Shown piece after piece: positions 61,178 through 64,000 of a stretch of 64,000 nt of DNA. The notes beneath the pieces are model-generated. The model did not search any database and was not told the DNA's origin. It saw nothing but the letters and a program-made list of their open reading frames with translations. Made by a program: the position numbers and the translations under genes. Each line of letters starts with the position of its first letter. Within the stretch, counting starts at the first letter, position 1. Source of the stretch: Bradyrhizobium sp. SZCCHNS1050 (lineage in GTDB: Bacteria; Pseudomonadota; Alphaproteobacteria; Rhizobiales; Xanthobacteraceae); contig NZ_JAUETR010000001.1 in the NCBI RefSeq assembly GCF_032484785.1, forward strand, positions 5,273,501 through 5,337,500. The letters run 5' to 3'.

Positions 61178-62050
61178 TTACAGAGCTTCGTCGACGACGC
61201 CATTGCGCAAGGTGCCGACGCCGTCGGCTTCGATCTCGATGACGTCGCCGGGCTTCAGATAACGCGGCGGATCGAACCGTGCACCGGCGCCGGTGGGCGT
61301 GCCCGTCACGATCACGTCACCGGGGACGAGCGTGGTGAAGGTCGAGATGTAGTTGATGAGGTAGCGGAAGCCGAAGATCAGCCGTGACGTGCGGTCGTCC
61401 TGGCGCAATTCGCCATTGACGCGCGTCGTCAGCCGGATATCGGCAATCTGGCTCTCATTCGTGTAGGGCACGATCCAAGGCCCGAGGCTGCCGGTCGAAT
61501 CGAAGTTCTTGCCTTGGGTGACGTTGAACTTGGCATGCCGCACCCAGTCGCGGATGGTGCCCTCGTTGCAAAGCGTGAGTGCGGCGATGTGATCCAGCGC
61601 CTGGGCCTCCGGGATGTGACGGCCGGCCTTGCCGATGATCAGCACGAGCTCGCCTTCATAGTCGAGCTGCGGCGAGGCGCGGGGACGCACCAGGGGCGTT
61701 TCATGACCGACGAAGGAGCGCGGCGTCCGCATGAACATCGACGGATATTTCGGCGCGTCCTGGCCATCCTTGTATTCGGCATTGCGGTCAGGATAATTGA
61801 CGCCGATGCAGATGATCTTCTCGGGCGAAGCGATCGGCGGCAGCCAGGTGATGGCATCGAGGCCGTGATCGGGCGACAGCCCGGCTGCGGCATCGATCAA
61901 CCGGGGCAGGGCGCCCGCGGCGATCACCTCACGCAAGGTCGGATAATCCCTGGCGAACCGCGCGGAGAGATCGACGAGGCCGGTGTCGGTCACGAGCCCG
62001 TAGCGGACCGAACCATCGACGGCATAGGTGGCGAGGCGAGCGGAGGTCAT
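61178..62050 (-). CDS. Fumarylacetoacetate hydrolase family protein (HpaG/HpcE-like)
   Basis: 290 residues. FAH-fold metal site D-Y-E-G-E-L near residues 130-135 and conserved T-G-T-P-T-G-A-G near 245-252; I-C-I-G-V-N-Y opens the domain near 80. With hpaF and hpaE directly upstream, the best role is decarboxylation/isomerisation of the 5-oxo-pent-3-ene-1,2,5-tricarboxylate intermediate in homoprotocatechuate breakdown. Other FAH-family hydrolases remain possible. Twelve bases separate it from hpaE and 21 from the ThDP enzyme. Confidence 0.88.
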   Translation of the reverse strand: MTSARLATYAVDGSVRYGLVTDTGLVDLSARFARDYPTLREVIAAGALPRLIDAAAGLSPDHGLDAITWLPPIASPEKIICIGVNYPDRNAEYKDGQDAPKYPSMFMRTPRSFVGHETPLVRPRASPQLDYEGELVLIIGKAGRHIPEAQALDHIAALTLCNEGTIRDWVRHAKFNVTQGKNFDSTGSLGPWIVPYTNESQIADIRLTTRVNGELRQDDRTSRLIFGFRYLINYISTFTTLVPGDVIVTGTPTGAGARFDPPRYLKPGDVIEIEADGVGTLRNGVVDEAL

Positions 62051-62062
62051 GGGCAGTTCTCC

Positions 62063-63601
62063 TTAGACGCCGAGCCGCTGGATCTTGTGGGTGCCGCGCG
62101 CGAGCGAAACGTGCTTGGTCTCCATGTAGAAGTCGAACGAATAGTCGCCGCCGTCGCGGCCGATGCCCGATGCCTTCATGCCGCCGAACGGGGTTGGCAG
62201 GTGGCGGACATTCTCCGAGTTCAGCCAGATCATGCCGGCTTCCAGCGCGTCGGCGACGCGCAGCGCGCGGCCCATGTCGCCGGTCCAGACATAGCCGGTG
62301 AGGCCGTATTGCACGTCATTGGCGACCGCGATCGCGTCAGCCTCGTCGCGGAACGGGATCACGGTGAGGAACGGCCCGAACACCTCTTCTTGCGCCACGC
62401 GCATGGTCTGGCGCGCGCCGGTCACCAGTGTCGGCTCGACGTAATGCCCGCCGCCCGGGCCGTCGAACCGCTTGCCGCCGACGGCGATGATCGCACCGTC
62501 CTCGCGTGCAACGTCGACATAGGAGCAGACCTTGGCGAGATGCCGTTCGTGGATCAGCGGCCCGATCTCGGTGGCGGGATCGAGCGGATGACCCACTTTC
62601 AGCGCACGCACGCGCGCCGCAAGCTTGGCCGTAAAGGTCTCGGCGATACTCTGCTGCACCAGCAGGCGGCTGGATGAGGTGCAGCGCTCACCGTTGAGCG
62701 AGTAGATCATGAACACGACGGCATCGAGCGCGCGGTCGAGATCGGCATCGTCGAACACGATCACCGGGTTCTTGCCGCCGAGTTCGAAATGCACCCGCTT
62801 CAGGGTCGGTGCGCCCTGCGCCATGATCGCAGATCCCGTCGAGCTCTCGCCGACGAAGCCGATTGCCTTGATCGCGGGATGCTCGGTCAGCGCCTTGCCG
62901 GCCTCCTCCCCGAAGCCATGAACGGTGTTGAGGACGCCGTCGGGAATGCCGGCGTCCTTGGCGAGCTTGGCCAGCCACTGCGCCGTGATCGGCGACCATT
63001 CCGCCGGCTTGTGTACGACCGTGCAGCCGGCCGCGAGCGCCGGGGCGATCTTCCAGGTCGACAGCATGAACGGCGTGTTCCATGGCGTGATCACGCCGAC
63101 CGGGCCGATCGGCACCCGCGTCGAGATGTTCCAATGCTCGTCGCTCGGCGTACTCAGGCCGTCACGCGCCTCGGTGCATTTGTCGGCGAAGAAGCGGAAG
63201 TTTTCCGCCGCGCGGACCGCGGCCTTGGCCATGAAGCGATAGGCCTGCCCGGTGTCGATGCATTCGAGCACGGCGATGTCGTCGGCATGATCCTCGATCG
63301 CGTCGGCCACGCGATGCAGTAGCTTGCGCCGCATCGCCGGCGCCATGTCGCGCCAGGATCTGAAGGCGAGTGCGGCCGATGTCGCCGCGCGGTCGATGTC
63401 CTCTGCATTGCCGCGAGCGACCTTGGCCAGAACAGTGCCGTCGATCGGGGACTTCGTCTCGAACGTCGTGCCCGAGATCGCCGGCACCACCTTGCCGTCG
63501 ATGAAGTGGCCGATGCCCTCGTCCTTCAGCTTCGCGAGCAGGGGAGCGGCACGGTCGAGATTGGCCTTGTAGATGTCGGTCTTGGGGCTGGCCTTATCCA
63601 T
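62063..63601 (-). CDS. hpaE: 5-carboxymethyl-2-hydroxymuconate semialdehyde dehydrogenase
   Basis: 512 residues, aldehyde dehydrogenase superfamily. N-terminal NAD-binding domain with P-W-N-T-P near 173-177 (Asn of the oxyanion hole), general base Glu273 in F-E-L-G-G-K-N-P and nucleophile Cys307 in G-E-R-C-T-S-S-S. It oxidises the ring-cleavage product semialdehyde to 5-carboxymethyl-2-hydroxymuconate. Assignment to HpaE rests on overlap with hpaF (eight bases) and the FAH gene downstream; without context it would be a generic aldehyde dehydrogenase. Confidence 0.9.
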   Translation of the reverse strand: MDKASPKTDIYKANLDRAAPLLAKLKDEGIGHFIDGKVVPAISGTTFETKSPIDGTVLAKVARGNAEDIDRAATSAALAFRSWRDMAPAMRRKLLHRVADAIEDHADDIAVLECIDTGQAYRFMAKAAVRAAENFRFFADKCTEARDGLSTPSDEHWNISTRVPIGPVGVITPWNTPFMLSTWKIAPALAAGCTVVHKPAEWSPITAQWLAKLAKDAGIPDGVLNTVHGFGEEAGKALTEHPAIKAIGFVGESSTGSAIMAQGAPTLKRVHFELGGKNPVIVFDDADLDRALDAVVFMIYSLNGERCTSSSRLLVQQSIAETFTAKLAARVRALKVGHPLDPATEIGPLIHERHLAKVCSYVDVAREDGAIIAVGGKRFDGPGGGHYVEPTLVTGARQTMRVAQEEVFGPFLTVIPFRDEADAIAVANDVQYGLTGYVWTGDMGRALRVADALEAGMIWLNSENVRHLPTPFGGMKASGIGRDGGDYSFDFYMETKHVSLARGTHKIQRLGV

Positions 63602-63992
63602 GGGATGCCTCCGCTTTCAGGGCGTCGTGGATGTTGTTGCGCTTCCAGCTGGTCGCGGCGTCGTTGATCTGCATGTCGAAGGACAATGCGAACTTGGTGC
63701 TTGCGAAGACCGGATCGAGATACGCCGAGAGTGCCTTGAAGACGTGCTCGCCGGCCTTCTGCCGTGCCGCGAGGTCGCGGCCTTCGCCGAGCCGCAGCAG
63801 CATGGCGAGGAAGGCGGAGTCGGGCTTGCCGTCGGCGATCGCGTAGTGCTCGCAGCGGATCGCGCGCACGCGGATGCCGCCGATCGGAAAGATCCCGGTC
63901 TCGCTGGCGGCCTTGCGGACCACTTCGCAGACGTTGGCCATCACGACAAAGGCGTCGAGATTGGCGGAGTATTCGATGCTGAAATGCGGCAT
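63594..63992 (-). CDS. hpaF: 5-carboxymethyl-2-hydroxymuconate delta-isomerase
   Basis: 132 residues, complete at the window's right end. It starts M-P-H-F-S-I-E-Y-S-A-N, so that after Met removal Pro1 is the catalytic base, as in the tautomerase-fold CHMI enzymes; length fits. It isomerises 5-carboxymethyl-2-hydroxymuconate in the homoprotocatechuate pathway. It overlaps hpaE by eight bases. The ring-cleavage dioxygenase (hpaD) and others would be expected further upstream, outside the window. Confidence 0.92.
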   Translation of the reverse strand: MPHFSIEYSANLDAFVVMANVCEVVRKAASETGIFPIGGIRVRAIRCEHYAIADGKPDSAFLAMLLRLGEGRDLAARQKAGEHVFKALSAYLDPVFASTKFALSFDMQINDAATSWKRNNIHDALKAEASHG

Positions 63993-64000
63993 GATGCGGT

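Overview
The window is 64 kb of GC-rich, densely coded alphaproteobacterial chromosome. It most resembles Bradyrhizobium or a close Rhizobiales relative. This placement is inferred from the gene families present (several chemoreceptors, Liv and Pot ABC systems, many acyl-CoA enzymes) and from intergenic palindromic repeats of the type beginning cgtcattgcgag that I associate with Bradyrhizobium. I saw no IS element, prophage, integrase, CRISPR array, rRNA gene or intact tRNA gene, so this reads as core or metabolic chromosome rather than an island.

Layout: (1) 1-8.8 kb: a truncated D-2-hydroxyacid dehydrogenase, then a LysR regulator overlapping an M20 amidohydrolase (N-carbamoyl-amino-acid type), a divergent DUF1445 (D-glutamate cyclase/hydro-lyase family) gene and a complete Liv-type ABC importer (binding protein, livH, livM, livG, livF). 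It looks like uptake and breakdown of an amino-acid derivative. (2) 9.1-13.4 kb: a PotABCD-like importer on the minus strand, with a strong hairpin between the binding protein and first permease genes. (3) 13.9-17.9 kb: four-carbon sugar-acid (tetronate) catabolism: otnC on the minus strand, and ltnD, otnI and otnK on the plus strand. (4) 18.1-26.4 kb: three chemoreceptors with different sensory modules, a Liv-type binding protein between two of them, and two decayed chemoreceptor fragments. (5) 26.7-35.8 kb: a mixed region with an exported metallo-beta-lactamase-fold hydrolase, a J-domain/TPR membrane protein, a thiolase-like protein with an altered active site, yghU, sulfite dehydrogenase sorA/sorB, a flavin reductase, a small secreted protein and an alpha/beta hydrolase.

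(6) 35.9-46.9 kb: an acyl-CoA block with two SDRs, three crotonases, an aminoglycoside-phosphotransferase-like kinase followed directly by a DUF6285 protein, an acyl-CoA dehydrogenase and two acyl-CoA ligases. The kinase + small protein + acyl-CoA dehydrogenase + SDR + ligase set matches what I recall of the Pseudomonas putida lva (levulinate/4-hydroxyacid) pathway, where a 4-hydroxyacyl-CoA is phosphorylated and then dephosphorylated by an acyl-CoA dehydrogenase. I regard this as the most interesting system in the window. (7) 47-50 kb: ppc (PEP carboxylase). (8) 49.9-56.6 kb: an exported SMP-30-type lactonase, an SDR/thiolase/DUF35 operon, an AtuA-C-like protein with an amidase, and an atypical GT51 protein. 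(9) 56.8-59.5 kb: two adjacent Fe(II)/2-oxoglutarate dioxygenases, the second alkB, then an MFS exporter. (10) 59.5-64 kb: the end of a homoprotocatechuate-type meta-cleavage operon (hpaF, hpaE, FAH-family protein, ThDP enzyme) that continues beyond the right edge.

Several families of intergenic palindromes lie between genes, and TTAA-N6-TTAA motifs recur upstream of the chemotaxis genes.
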